A stretch of DNA of 64,000 nucleotides from a virus, in IMG/VR virus record IMGVR_UViG_3300043409_000680, positions 1-64,000 of that record; one strand, written 5' to 3'. The notes beneath the pieces are model-generated. The model saw only the letters and a program-made list of their open reading frames with translations. It was not told the DNA's origin and ran no database searches. A program made the position numbers and the translations under genes. Below, in pieces: positions 41,401 to 49,034 of this stretch; position 1 is the stretch's first letter; each line of letters opens with the position of its first letter.

Positions 41401-43389
41401 ATGAACATTATTACTACCACAGAACAGCTTGATGAGTTTGTTGCTGCCTACGATAAAGTAGATGCATTTGTCTATGACGTAGAAACTGTTGGAGTACACC
41501 GAGGAGATCCACGACAGAATATTGTTACGTGGATTGCTTTTGCTACTAACGGCCGTGTAGATGTTATTCCTATGGGTCATCCAAATGGTGATTATATTCG
41601 TACCAATTTTCCCCTCTTGCCTTCTGCTCAAGACCGTATTATAAAAGGACTTGCTATTCGTCCATCAGACTACAGCAAAGATGAGCGCAAAGCAACTAAA
41701 GTATTTACAGAAGCACCAGAGCAATTAACTACTGGTGAAGTATTCAAGGCTCTTAAGCCTTTGTTTAGAAGTGATAAACTAAAGATCGGACACAACTTAA
41801 AGTTCGATCTGCAGAGTGTAACCAAGTACCTTGGTGCCCTGCCAGCGCAGCCGTACGCTTGTACCCTCAATGCTGCGTTTATTATTAATAGCCAGAACCG
41901 TCTCAACTTAGGTCTTGATGATTGCCTAAAGCGTGAGTTTGGTTACGAAATGGTTAAGGGTGTGGGTAAAGAAGTCGAAGTCTACAGCTTTGATGAGGTT
42001 GCTACCTACGCTGCCTTAGATGCTGAGTGGACGTGGAAACTGTGGCAAAAGTACTCCCAAGATCTTGACAATGATAACTTGCGTGGACTATTCCGTCTTG
42101 AAATGGATGTGCTTGAGGTTATCTCTAATATGGAGCTTCATGGCGCTAACATTGACGTAAGCCAGTTAACAAAGCTTAAAGCGGAGCTTGAGGTACAGCT
42201 GGAGACTACAAAAGCTACTATCTACAGGCTAGCAGGTAAGGCTTTTAATATTAATAGTATTCCTGAAAAGCAAAGACTTGTTTTTGGCGCTAAGAAAGAT
42301 GGCGGACGAGGTTTAAAACCTAAGGGACGTAATGCGTTAACTCCAAAAGGTACAAAGAATGAAGAAAGCGGAAACGCTCTTTCTATTACAGATTACTCTG
42401 TATCTGAGCCAGCATTAAAAATCTTTCAAGGCAAAGATGCTTTAGTAGATGCTCTACTTAACTATGCTGATTTAAATAAACTATTAACTACATATGTTAT
42501 TCCATACTTAGGTGGAGACATTACCCGTACAACTTCAGGTAAAGCTAAGATTGTTGCTAAGAAGAGTCTGTTAGTTAAGGGAAAGATCCATACTGATTTT
42601 ATACAGTATGGTGCTGAAACGGGTCGCTTTGCTTCACGCAACCCTAACCTTCAAAATATCCCTAACTCTAAAAGTGTCAACGGTAAGGCGATCCGTAACC
42701 TCTTCGTTGCTCCGGATGGTTACAAAATGATTGTGGCTGACTACTCACAGATCGAACCACGTGTCACCGCTTCCTTCAGCGGGGATCGCCTTATGTGTGA
42801 GGGTTACTTAAATGGTGAAGATGTGTACGTAACCATGGGTAAGCTTATGGGTATTGATGATCGTCCCAAGTGTAAGACCTTGTTTCTTGCTGTTATGTAC
42901 GGAGTTGGCCCAGATAAAGTAGCAGCAGATATTGGCTGCTCTGTTAGCGAGGCTCGTGACTTGTTAGATCAGTTTGCAGGTAAATTTCCTACTGTTATGC
43001 GTTATAAGAAGCAAGTCATTTCTGACTCACGTCGACGTGGCCCAATACCTTACGCCAAGACTTATTTAGGACGCCGCCGTTACTTGCCTAATCTTCGTTC
43101 TGGTGTAATGTGGGAGCGTGCCCAGGCAGAGCGCCAGGCGTTTAACACTGTTATACAAGGGTCTTCAGCAGATCTTATAAAGCTTGCTATGATTAGGGCA
43201 CATAAGCTAATCCCGGATAAAGCAAGCCTTATCCTTACCATCCACGATGAACTTGTAACTGTTACTCCAGAGAATTTGGTAGAAGAAACAGAAGCAGCAA
43301 TTCGTGAGGCTATGGAAGGAATTACCGCTCTCAGCATTCCGTTGTTAGCAGAAGTAAGTATTGCTAATAGATGGGGAGATGCTAAATAA
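41401..43389 (+). CDS. Family A DNA polymerase with 3'-5' exonuclease
   Basis: The 662-residue protein has a DnaQ-like exonuclease with Asp26 and Glu28 (YDVETVG). The polymerase motifs are A VADYSQIEPR (Asp447), B R488...K492TLFLAVMYG and C IHDE (615-617). It lacks the 5' nuclease domain of bacterial Pol I. At the position equivalent to E. coli Phe762 it has Leu496. In motif A, Pro replaces the Leu of SQIELR. It is the replicative polymerase of the phage. AAGGAGAG stands 2 bases before the ATG and may be controlled by the hairpin upstream. Confidence 0.93.
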   Translation: MNIITTTEQLDEFVAAYDKVDAFVYDVETVGVHRGDPRQNIVTWIAFATNGRVDVIPMGHPNGDYIRTNFPLLPSAQDRIIKGLAIRPSDYSKDERKATKVFTEAPEQLTTGEVFKALKPLFRSDKLKIGHNLKFDLQSVTKYLGALPAQPYACTLNAAFIINSQNRLNLGLDDCLKREFGYEMVKGVGKEVEVYSFDEVATYAALDAEWTWKLWQKYSQDLDNDNLRGLFRLEMDVLEVISNMELHGANIDVSQLTKLKAELEVQLETTKATIYRLAGKAFNINSIPEKQRLVFGAKKDGGRGLKPKGRNALTPKGTKNEESGNALSITDYSVSEPALKIFQGKDALVDALLNYADLNKLLTTYVIPYLGGDITRTTSGKAKIVAKKSLLVKGKIHTDFIQYGAETGRFASRNPNLQNIPNSKSVNGKAIRNLFVAPDGYKMIVADYSQIEPRVTASFSGDRLMCEGYLNGEDVYVTMGKLMGIDDRPKCKTLFLAVMYGVGPDKVAADIGCSVSEARDLLDQFAGKFPTVMRYKKQVISDSRRRGPIPYAKTYLGRRRYLPNLRSGVMWERAQAERQAFNTVIQGSSADLIKLAMIRAHKLIPDKASLILTIHDELVTVTPENLVEETEAAIREAMEGITALSIPLLAEVSIANRWGDAK

Positions 43390-43820
43390 TGTTTGGTAGA
43401 AAAAAGAAACAGTCAGAACAGCTGTCTAGGCTATTGAGTGTGCCGTTGCCTGTTTTAATTAGACAAGTTATTTACGATTCTATGTTAGAGCCAGCAGAAG
43501 ACATTGCTGAAGCTTTAGGCTTACCTCCAATTTCTGATGAGGTATCTGAAATGGAAGAGCGTGCAAGTCAAGATCGTTTGCAATTCTTTTCTCAACTACT
43601 TCCTTTTATTGACTCACATGCAGATATTGCAGCAAAGATTGCTTCAGCAGCATATGTGTTTTCTGATGAAATTGACACAGAAGAAAAAGTAGAGAGCATT
43701 GATTTAGAGGAAATGACTAAGTTATTTAGGCTTGTATCGTTGTCTGCGTCAGTATCTTGCATCTCTACATTATTTAGTTTAGACCTAATACACTTGAATG
43801 GAGCAAAGCATGGCAAATAA
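43389..43820 (+). CDS. Unrecognised helical acidic protein
   Basis: The 143-residue protein is predicted to be mainly helical (LLSVPLPVLIRQVIYDSML, DIAAKIASAAYVFSDEI) with a basic first ten residues. It overlaps the polymerase stop by one base and the next gene by about 11. No motif is recognised; a polymerase accessory role would be a guess based on position. Confidence 0.5.
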   Translation: MFGRKKKQSEQLSRLLSVPLPVLIRQVIYDSMLEPAEDIAEALGLPPISDEVSEMEERASQDRLQFFSQLLPFIDSHADIAAKIASAAYVFSDEIDTEEKVESIDLEEMTKLFRLVSLSASVSCISTLFSLDLIHLNGAKHGK

Positions 43821-44205
43821 TGATTGGTGGGCTAACAAGTTAGGTGGAAAAACCGGTTCTTCAAGTTCTACACCTGCAGTAGGTCCTGCACCCAACGTGC
43901 CATACAGCCCTCCTGCACAGCAACCAAATGTACAGGTTAACTATGATCCTGAAAATGATCAGTTAGTTTCTAAAGCTAGGACATCACGCATGTCTGATCG
44001 TTGTCCTGAATGCAACAGTGGTAACTATTTTGCTCCACAAGGTACGCAACGAATGCGTTGTTACGACTGCGGGTACCCTGTAATGCAGTCTGGTTCAGGT
44101 GCAGGAATGCCTAGTGGAAGTAGCGCAGGGCCTACTCAAGCTGCAAAGCAAGTGGGACAAAAGGGCGGGTTTAATCCAAACATAATTGTAGATAGGATCG
44201 GGTAA
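43810..44205 (+). CDS. Zinc-ribbon protein
   Basis: I prefer the ATG at 43810 (GGAG 6 bases upstream) to that at 43798. The 131-residue protein has a Pro/Ser/Gln-rich first half and a zinc ribbon with Cys65, Cys68, Cys84 and Cys87 (CPECNSGNYFAP... CYDCGYP). A Gly/Ser-rich tail follows. Placed between polymerase and RecA genes, it may bind nucleic acid. Confidence 0.6.
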   Translation: MANNDWWANKLGGKTGSSSSTPAVGPAPNVPYSPPAQQPNVQVNYDPENDQLVSKARTSRMSDRCPECNSGNYFAPQGTQRMRCYDCGYPVMQSGSGAGMPSGSSAGPTQAAKQVGQKGGFNPNIIVDRIG

Positions 44206-45266
44206 TGAAACTTAACGCAGAAGCTTTAAAAGTTGTAGCAAACATTAACAAAAAGGTTGGTGCGGGCACTGTGTTACTTGCTAGTCAAGTGCGATTGCCT
44301 GAACGTATCACTACCGGATCACTTACTTTAGATGTAGTTCTTGGCGGCGGTTGGCCAATGAATCATTGGGTAGAACTAGTTGGAGAAGCATCACATGGTA
44401 AGACTGCTCTTGCTCTACGTACTATTGGTGCTAACCAACAAAACAATCCAGACTTTACCGCTGTTTGGATTGCAGCTGAAGCGTTTGACGCACAGTATGC
44501 AGAATTATGCGGGGTTGACACAGAGCGTGTCATTCTTGTAGAGACAAATAGTATGGAGGATGCTTTCGATGCAGTTATTCAATTCATGGAAAGTAAAGCT
44601 GTTGATATGGTCGTTGTTGATTCTCTTCCTGCCCTGGTTCCTAGTGCAGAGGACGAGAAGCACATGGAAGAGTTCACCGTTGGACGAGGAGCACTCATCA
44701 CCAACAAGTTCTTCCGTAAAGTAGCCTCAGCTACTAAACGTGACTTAATAGAAGCAGAGCGCCCTGTATTAGGGCTTATGATCAATCAGTATCGAATGAA
44801 AATTGGAGTTATGCATGGAGATCCACGTACCACCCCAGGTGGTCTTGGAAAAGACTACGCCTATAGTATCCGAGCAGAAGTCAAGCGCGATGACTGGCTG
44901 GAGGTTGGGACTGGGCAGGATAAGCGTCGCATTGGACAGACTATCCGAGTTAGAACCATTAAGAATAAGACCTTCCCGCCACAACAAACGGCGTACCTAG
45001 ACTTTTACTTTGCAGACGGCGGCCCAATTGATGCTGGAAGCTATGACACTGGCAAAGAGATTGTTGCCCTAGGTATACTAAACGGTATCATTGACCGCAG
45101 GGGTGGCTGGATGTATTACGGGGACCGTAAGTGGCAAGGTGCTCAAGCGTTGATCGAATCCCTTCGTGAGGAGGTAGACTTAGCTAGTGAGATTAGCACA
45201 GCCGTAATGGATACGCTAAGATCTGCTCCAATCTTGTTGCTTAACAAAGATGACAGTGAAGAGTGA
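44205..45266 (+). CDS. recA: RecA-like recombinase
   Basis: The 353-residue protein has the RecA core: ITTGSLTLDVVLGGGWPMNHW, Walker A GEASHGKTA (60-68) and Walker B VDMVVVDSLPALVPSAEDE. The L2 region and the NQYRMKIGVMHGDPRTTPGG segment also fit phage RecA proteins. It forms filaments on single-stranded DNA for recombination-dependent replication and repair. The Hjc-like nuclease gene overlaps its 3' end by 17 bases. Confidence 0.9.
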   Translation: MKLNAEALKVVANINKKVGAGTVLLASQVRLPERITTGSLTLDVVLGGGWPMNHWVELVGEASHGKTALALRTIGANQQNNPDFTAVWIAAEAFDAQYAELCGVDTERVILVETNSMEDAFDAVIQFMESKAVDMVVVDSLPALVPSAEDEKHMEEFTVGRGALITNKFFRKVASATKRDLIEAERPVLGLMINQYRMKIGVMHGDPRTTPGGLGKDYAYSIRAEVKRDDWLEVGTGQDKRRIGQTIRVRTIKNKTFPPQQTAYLDFYFADGGPIDAGSYDTGKEIVALGILNGIIDRRGGWMYYGDRKWQGAQALIESLREEVDLASEISTAVMDTLRSAPILLLNKDDSEE

Positions 45267-45573
45267 AGGACAAAAGCAATCTCTTAAACATGAAAAACGT
45301 TTAGAGAAAGCAATAGGCGGCCAGCGCAGTGCCGCTTCCGGTGCATTTTGGTCTCGTAAGGGGGACGTCAGAAGTGACGACCTTCTTATTGAACACAAAT
45401 GGACGGGAAAGAAACAAGTTACTATTAAGTCTGACGTACTTAAGAAAATAACTATTGAAGCAATCTTAGATAGCAGAATGCCTGTTCTTGGGTTGCATCT
45501 TGACGGTGAGAATTATGTTGTTCTATGTGAGGAGGATTTCTTTGAGTTACGTAACTCAGTAAAAGGTGAATAA
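45250..45573 (+). CDS. Hjc-like PD-(D/E)xK endonuclease
   Basis: The 107-residue protein has the Holliday-junction-resolvase-like pattern: a basic helix (KHEKRLEKAIGGQRSAASG), then GDVRSDDLLIEHKWT, in which Asp44, Glu48 and Lys50 are candidate catalytic residues. Phage proteins of this size resolve branched DNA after recombination. It overlaps recA by 17 bases and the second WhiB gene by one base. Confidence 0.7.
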   Translation: MTVKSEGQKQSLKHEKRLEKAIGGQRSAASGAFWSRKGDVRSDDLLIEHKWTGKKQVTIKSDVLKKITIEAILDSRMPVLGLHLDGENYVVLCEEDFFELRNSVKGE

Positions 45574-45905
45574 TGCGATATAGCGATGACCCGTCATGGA
45601 CATGGCGGTATGAGGCTAAGTGTAGGGGCGAAGACACAGAGTTATTTTTTCCACCCCGTGATAAGGCTTTATACAAACCTATCGCAGATAAAGCTAAAGC
45701 AATTTGCTTAGGCAAGGATGGGCGACCAGTTTGCCCAGTTAGACAAGAGTGCCTTAAAGAGGCTATAATGAATGAAGAGCTTCACGGAATATTTGGTGGG
45801 ATGTCCCACAGAGAACGGAATGCAGTAAAACGTAAAATTACAAAGCAGGGGATTACCCTTGATGAGTGGTTAGAGAAAGAGGGCAGAAAGTATGGGAAAA
45901 CCTAG
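45573..45905 (+). CDS. Second WhiB-like protein with atypical cysteine spacing
   Basis: Cys17, Cys45, Cys54 and Cys60 together with HGIFGGMSHRERNA (71-84) place this 110-residue protein in the WhiB family. The usual CxxC is expanded to C-x8-C (ICLGKDGRPVCPVRQEC), and Phe replaces the Trp of the GxWGG turn. The cluster geometry may therefore differ. Like other WhiB proteins it could bind the host sigma factor. It overlaps the Cas4-like gene by 14 bases. Confidence 0.85.
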   Translation: MRYSDDPSWTWRYEAKCRGEDTELFFPPRDKALYKPIADKAKAICLGKDGRPVCPVRQECLKEAIMNEELHGIFGGMSHRERNAVKRKITKQGITLDEWLEKEGRKYGKT

Positions 45906-46752
45906 AACTATTGCTAGCAAGGACTTAAAAGCGTTCCTTGATGCTAACAAGCGTACCACTAGACTTATGGGCGCTATTGAACGACATGTAATTTCTAAAC
46001 CATTTGATAACCGCAATATGAAGGTTATCCACCCCTCAGATATTATTAAAGATGAGTGGTGCGGTCTTGCACAATACCACGCATTACTTGGGAACTATAA
46101 AGAAGTAAGAGATAAGCCAGCACTGCGTATGTCATCTATCTTTGCTGAGGGTCACGTGATCCATGCTAAGTGGCAGCAATGGCTGCAAGAAATGGGTGTG
46201 CTCTATGGTTATTGGAAAAAGGGCAACAAGAAAGTTGGCCCGGTACTAGCTTCTGAAGTATCTAAAACTCACACGTATGCTGAGTTCCCACTGACTAGTG
46301 CTAAACATATGATGGCCGGTCACACTGATGGTTGGGTCAAAGGAATTGGTGAAGATTTCTTAATTGAGATTAAGTCTATTGGATCAGGCACACTGCGTTA
46401 TGAAGCGCCTGCAATTCTTGCACAAGCTGAAGGTGACATTGAGAAGGCATGGAAAAATATTAAGATGCCTTTCCGTGCACACCAATTGCAAGGTCAAGTT
46501 TATTTGCACTTATGCCATTTAATGGTAGAAGAAGGGTTGATCCCCTCAGCACCAAATGAGATTGTTTTTATCTACGAGCTTAAAGCCAACCAGGATTATA
46601 AAGAGTTTGTAGTTCAGTACTCTCCTGAGTTTACTGCTGAAATCTTTGAAAAAGCCAGAGATGTAGCATGGGCTGTAGAAAATAGCCGACCACCTGTTTG
46701 TTCAACCGACCCAGAGAAGGGATGTAAACGCTGTGAGCCTTTCCGTATCTAA
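45892..46752 (+). CDS. Cas4/RecB-like nuclease with iron-sulfur cysteines
   Basis: The 286-residue protein is a PD-(D/E)xK nuclease: His91 in motif region I, GHTDGWV with Asp146, and FLIEIKSIG with Glu159 and Lys161. Cys57 together with Cys270, Cys278 and Cys281 gives the one-plus-three cysteine pattern of Cas4/AddB [4Fe-4S] nucleases. No CRISPR genes are nearby, so a role in phage DNA end processing or recombination is most likely. Confidence 0.8.
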   Translation: MGKPRTIASKDLKAFLDANKRTTRLMGAIERHVISKPFDNRNMKVIHPSDIIKDEWCGLAQYHALLGNYKEVRDKPALRMSSIFAEGHVIHAKWQQWLQEMGVLYGYWKKGNKKVGPVLASEVSKTHTYAEFPLTSAKHMMAGHTDGWVKGIGEDFLIEIKSIGSGTLRYEAPAILAQAEGDIEKAWKNIKMPFRAHQLQGQVYLHLCHLMVEEGLIPSAPNEIVFIYELKANQDYKEFVVQYSPEFTAEIFEKARDVAWAVENSRPPVCSTDPEKGCKRCEPFRI

Positions 46753-47224
46753 GAGAGCTTTAGACACCATTACTGAGTTAGGCTTCCCACTAAGCCCTAA
46801 ACCTAAGTACGATATACCTGGTTTGCCCCGTGACATTACAGAGTTAGACGATGAAGGCCTTATGGATCTTTTTGTTCAGTTCACACAGTGGAATGATCAT
46901 TTAGCTGGTGCACACGCTATTGCTATTATTAATGAGAGAGAATCTCAAAGAGCGTTAGATAATGCTGAAGATGCAGCTATGATGGCTAACTGGACTGGTG
47001 CAAAAGGCGGGGACAAAATTACTATTATTAAGGCCATTATTGGGGCCAGCCAATCCATTCAAGATCTTAAACAAGACGCAGATATTAAATACGCTTTTCG
47101 TAAGCTTATAGAGACCAAGACCCAGTGTGTAGAGCGTGACTCTCAACTAGTATCTCGTGAATTAACTCGTCGTACCTCAGACGGAGGCGGCATGCGATCT
47201 AGAACAAGAAAGTTTAACACATGA
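46733..47224 (+). CDS. Conserved helical actinophage protein
   Basis: A GTG start with AGAAGGG upstream gives a 163-residue protein of mostly helical, charged sequence (LGFPLSPKPKYDIPGLPRDI, then ELDDEGLMDLFVQFTQWNDH). It ends in a basic tail (RRTSDGGGMRSRTRKFNT). I recognise it only as a type of hypothetical protein found in actinophages near Cas4-like nucleases. It overlaps that gene by 20 bases. Confidence 0.55.
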   Translation: MSLSVSKRALDTITELGFPLSPKPKYDIPGLPRDITELDDEGLMDLFVQFTQWNDHLAGAHAIAIINERESQRALDNAEDAAMMANWTGAKGGDKITIIKAIIGASQSIQDLKQDADIKYAFRKLIETKTQCVERDSQLVSRELTRRTSDGGGMRSRTRKFNT

Positions 47225-47343
47225 GTCACGAATGTTCTTTTACGTTAGACCTTGACGGACAGGTAACTTGTTTGCATTGTGGTGCCATGGATGATGTTAC
47301 TCCTCCTTCTTGGGGAGACATTCCAGTTAGTTTTGAGGAATAA
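47221..47343 (+). CDS. 40-residue Cys-pair protein
   Basis: The product opens MSHECSFTLDLDGQVTCLHC; Cys5, Cys17 and Cys20, with His3, could hold one zinc ion. The ATGA overlap with the preceding gene and the start of the next gene directly after its stop support translation. Function unknown. Confidence 0.55.
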   Translation: MSHECSFTLDLDGQVTCLHCGAMDDVTPPSWGDIPVSFEE

Positions 47344-47433
47344 ATGAAAAAAGCATATCCTGAAGAATGGATTGGAATTTGCGGTAAATGGCATCATGCC
47401 TATTCTAATAATGAATGTGAGGACTGTAAATGA
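47344..47433 (+). CDS. 29-residue Cys/His protein
   Basis: A very short product (MKKAYPEEWIGICGKWHHAY, then SNNECEDCK) starts at the base after the previous stop and ends in an ATGA overlap. Cys13, two His and a terminal CEDC suggest a zinc knuckle. The short length lowers confidence. Confidence 0.45.
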   Translation: MKKAYPEEWIGICGKWHHAYSNNECEDCK

Positions 47434-47681
47434 GTAAGCGCCAAGAAAAGATTGCTGGTCGTAAAGAAGAGCAGGCTGCTTTCTTAACAGCTCGCCGCCA
47501 AGATAATATGGCTAAGTTTGCAGCTAGGGTTGAAATGGGCAAGATGCTTCTCAATGATAATAGGGACAAGATTCCTGCTGAAGAGTTAGCTCTCCTAGAA
47601 GCTGAGCTTGCACAGAATGAAAAGATAATTGCTGATTATTTGGAGGAAATAAAGAATGCCGAGTCAACACAGGAAGCATAG
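47430..47681 (+). CDS. Coiled-coil protein
   Basis: The 83-residue protein is highly charged and helical throughout (RQEKIAGRKEEQAAFLTARR, then LALLEAELAQNEKIIADYLEE). This is consistent with a coiled coil. The 3' end overlaps the next nuclease gene by 26 bases. No function is recognised. Confidence 0.5.
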   Translation: MSKRQEKIAGRKEEQAAFLTARRQDNMAKFAARVEMGKMLLNDNRDKIPAEELALLEAELAQNEKIIADYLEEIKNAESTQEA

Positions 47682-48003
47682 AGGTTACCGCTCACAGAAA
47701 GTAGTAGCTAACTACTTAGCTGAGCACGGGTTTCCATTTGCTGAGTCTACTGGTGCAGGCCGTCCCGGTACAGATATTACTGGCACTGTTGGTATTGACT
47801 GGGAAGTAAAAGCACGTAAGGATTTCAGCCCTAGCACGGTAATTAAACAGCTTAAGGATCGTTCTAATGGAAAAGATCTACCCGTTGCTGTACTGCGCTT
47901 AAATGGGCAAGGAGAGGCTTCTATTGGGGAGTGGGTGACCATCCTTAGACTAGAAGACTTTGTAAAGCTACTTAAGGATGCGGGATACGGCGATACACCT
48001 TAG
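47656..48003 (+). CDS. Hjc/VRR-NUC-like endonuclease
   Basis: The 115-residue protein has YRSQKVVANYLAEHGF, then GRPGTDITGT with Asp40 and WEVKARKDF with Glu50 and Lys52, the PD-(D/E)xK core of small resolvase-like nucleases. It is the second such enzyme in this region. It may cut branched intermediates or trim DNA. The ribosome site lies inside the preceding gene. Confidence 0.7.
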   Translation: MPSQHRKHRGYRSQKVVANYLAEHGFPFAESTGAGRPGTDITGTVGIDWEVKARKDFSPSTVIKQLKDRSNGKDLPVAVLRLNGQGEASIGEWVTILRLEDFVKLLKDAGYGDTP

Positions 48004-48053
48004 AATAGTACTTAGGTGGGCGACTATAAATCGAACCTAAAGGACTACAAATT

Positions 48054-48332
48054 GTGACTGAAATTCAAGAAGAAAACATCCTGCGTGCAGGAGCCGGCTC
48101 AAATGCTCAATCATTAGGGTCTGCAATAGCACACGCTTTATATGAATCCCCACAGGTTAAGGTAAGGGCCGTAGGCGCCTCAGCCGTAAACCAAGCAGTG
48201 AAGGCAATTGCTATCGCTAGTGGCTACGTAGCCCCTAGAGGAATGCGATTAGCTACTATCCCCGGGTTTACCACAGTGGACTCTAGAGATGGAAAAATCT
48301 CAGCAATAGTATTTACAATTTTCTCTATTTGA
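48054..48332 (+). CDS. SpoVS-like protein
   Basis: The 92-residue protein matches the SpoVS family: ILRAGAGSNAQSLGSAIAHAL, then VKVRAVGASAVNQAVKAIAI, ASGYVAPRGMRLATIPGF and a final beta strand. The family includes a sporulation-associated protein of Bacillus and many homologues in other bacteria; its nucleic-acid-binding role is suspected but not settled. A GTG start with AAAGGA upstream is used. In a phage it may act on the cell cycle or on nucleic acids. Confidence 0.8.
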   Translation: MTEIQEENILRAGAGSNAQSLGSAIAHALYESPQVKVRAVGASAVNQAVKAIAIASGYVAPRGMRLATIPGFTTVDSRDGKISAIVFTIFSI

Positions 48333-48347
48333 TATACTCTTAGGGCA

Positions 48348-48361
48348 AGAGCTCGAGCTCT
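48348..48361 (+). promoter_or_regulatory. Perfect 14-bp palindrome in a possible promoter region
   Basis: AGAGCTCGAGCTCT is a perfect palindrome located between the SpoVS stop and the gene at 48381. A TATACT (48333-48338) just upstream could be a -10 element, with TTTACA (48312-48317) as a -35 at a short 15-base spacing. The palindrome would then lie just after the transcription start, a typical operator position. The promoter call is weak. Confidence 0.4.
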
Positions 48362-48380
48362 CTAACAGTTAGGTACCAAC

Positions 48381-48740
48381 ATGGCAAAGTCAGATCTAGA
48401 CACTGCGGTAGCCGCAGGAAACACACAGGGTCGTTCTACTATGGGTAGCGAAGGCGTGAAGTTTTCTTCACCGTCTGCCTCACCAGCATCAGGAACACTT
48501 GTAGAAAAGAAGAACACAGCAGCTGGGGACCCAACAGCTTCTGGAACAAAAGCAAATCGTGTGAACGTACAGCAGACTCCAGCAATGGAGCGTAATGGTG
48601 CGGCTAACACAATTAAAGGTATGTATATGAAGCAAACCGATCCCGCAGCAGGACTAACACAGGCTAATGGCCGTATTGTTTCTCCTTCAGTAGTTCGTAG
48701 CACACAAAGCTTTGATCAAGGAATTGGCACTTCGTACTAA
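48381..48740 (+). CDS. Low-complexity Ser/Ala/Thr-rich protein
   Basis: The 119-residue protein is rich in Ser, Ala, Thr, Gly and Asn (SPSASPASGTLVEKKNTAAG) and looks disordered. A short conserved-looking segment (NGAANTIKGMYMKQTDPAAG) lies in the second half. It is monocistronic in appearance, with a promoter of the next gene inside its 3' end. A virion protein is possible; the family is unrecognised. Confidence 0.5.
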   Translation: MAKSDLDTAVAAGNTQGRSTMGSEGVKFSSPSASPASGTLVEKKNTAAGDPTASGTKANRVNVQQTPAMERNGAANTIKGMYMKQTDPAAGLTQANGRIVSPSVVRSTQSFDQGIGTSY

Positions 48741-48753
48741 AATATGTTATAAT
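48724..48753 (+). promoter_or_regulatory. Sigma70-type promoter
   Basis: TTGGCA (48724-48729) and a perfect TATAAT (48748-48753) are 18 bases apart. The -35 lies within the last codons of the preceding gene. The expected start, near 48760, coincides with the base of a hairpin in the leader of the gene at 48804. Confidence 0.75.
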
Positions 48754-48757
48754 AAGT

Positions 48758-48787
48758 AATAGGGCCTGACTAACCTCGGGCCCTATT
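48758..48787 (+). promoter_or_regulatory. 5'-leader hairpin
   Basis: A perfect 9-bp stem AATAGGGCC (48758-48766) / GGCCCTATT (48779-48787) lies right after the promoter and 7 bases before the ribosome site AGGAGG (48794-48799). A-rich sequence follows, not a T-run. The loop holds CCTC (48774-48777), complementary to GAGG of the ribosome site. It could stabilise the message or modulate translation. Confidence 0.5.
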
Positions 48788-48803
48788 AAAATTAGGAGGC
48801 GCA

Positions 48804-49034
48804 ATGCTAGAACAGTTATATGAAAAAGCAAAACTAGAAAGCGTAGCTAACCGCTGCGTTGTAGCACAATGGGGCCAGCAATTTACAGGCTCTGACAAAG
48901 AAGCCTTTAATGCATCTATTGCAGATGATGACTTCTCTAATAAAAACCTGTTTAACTTATACAAAGATGCCGGGGCCAACTTTAGTTTAACTTCTCTCCG
49001 TGCTCATAGAGTAGGAGAATGTGGATGTCGCTAG
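48804..49034 (+). CDS. Small unrecognised protein
   Basis: The 76-residue helical protein (MLEQLYEKAKLESVANRCVV...) ends in AHRVGECGCR. It has a strong ribosome site (AGGAGG) and overlaps the phosphoesterase gene by 10 bases. The C-terminal segment FSLTSLRAHRVGECGC suggests a DNA-binding-like helix and a Cys pair, but no family is identified. Confidence 0.5.
   Translation: MLEQLYEKAKLESVANRCVVAQWGQQFTGSDKEAFNASIADDDFSNKNLFNLYKDAGANFSLTSLRAHRVGECGCR

Noticed and set aside
45892-46752. Evidence of a phage-encoded CRISPR-Cas system from the Cas4-like gene
   Set aside because: No cas1, cas2, effector gene or repeat array is present; Cas4-like nucleases are common in phage recombination modules.
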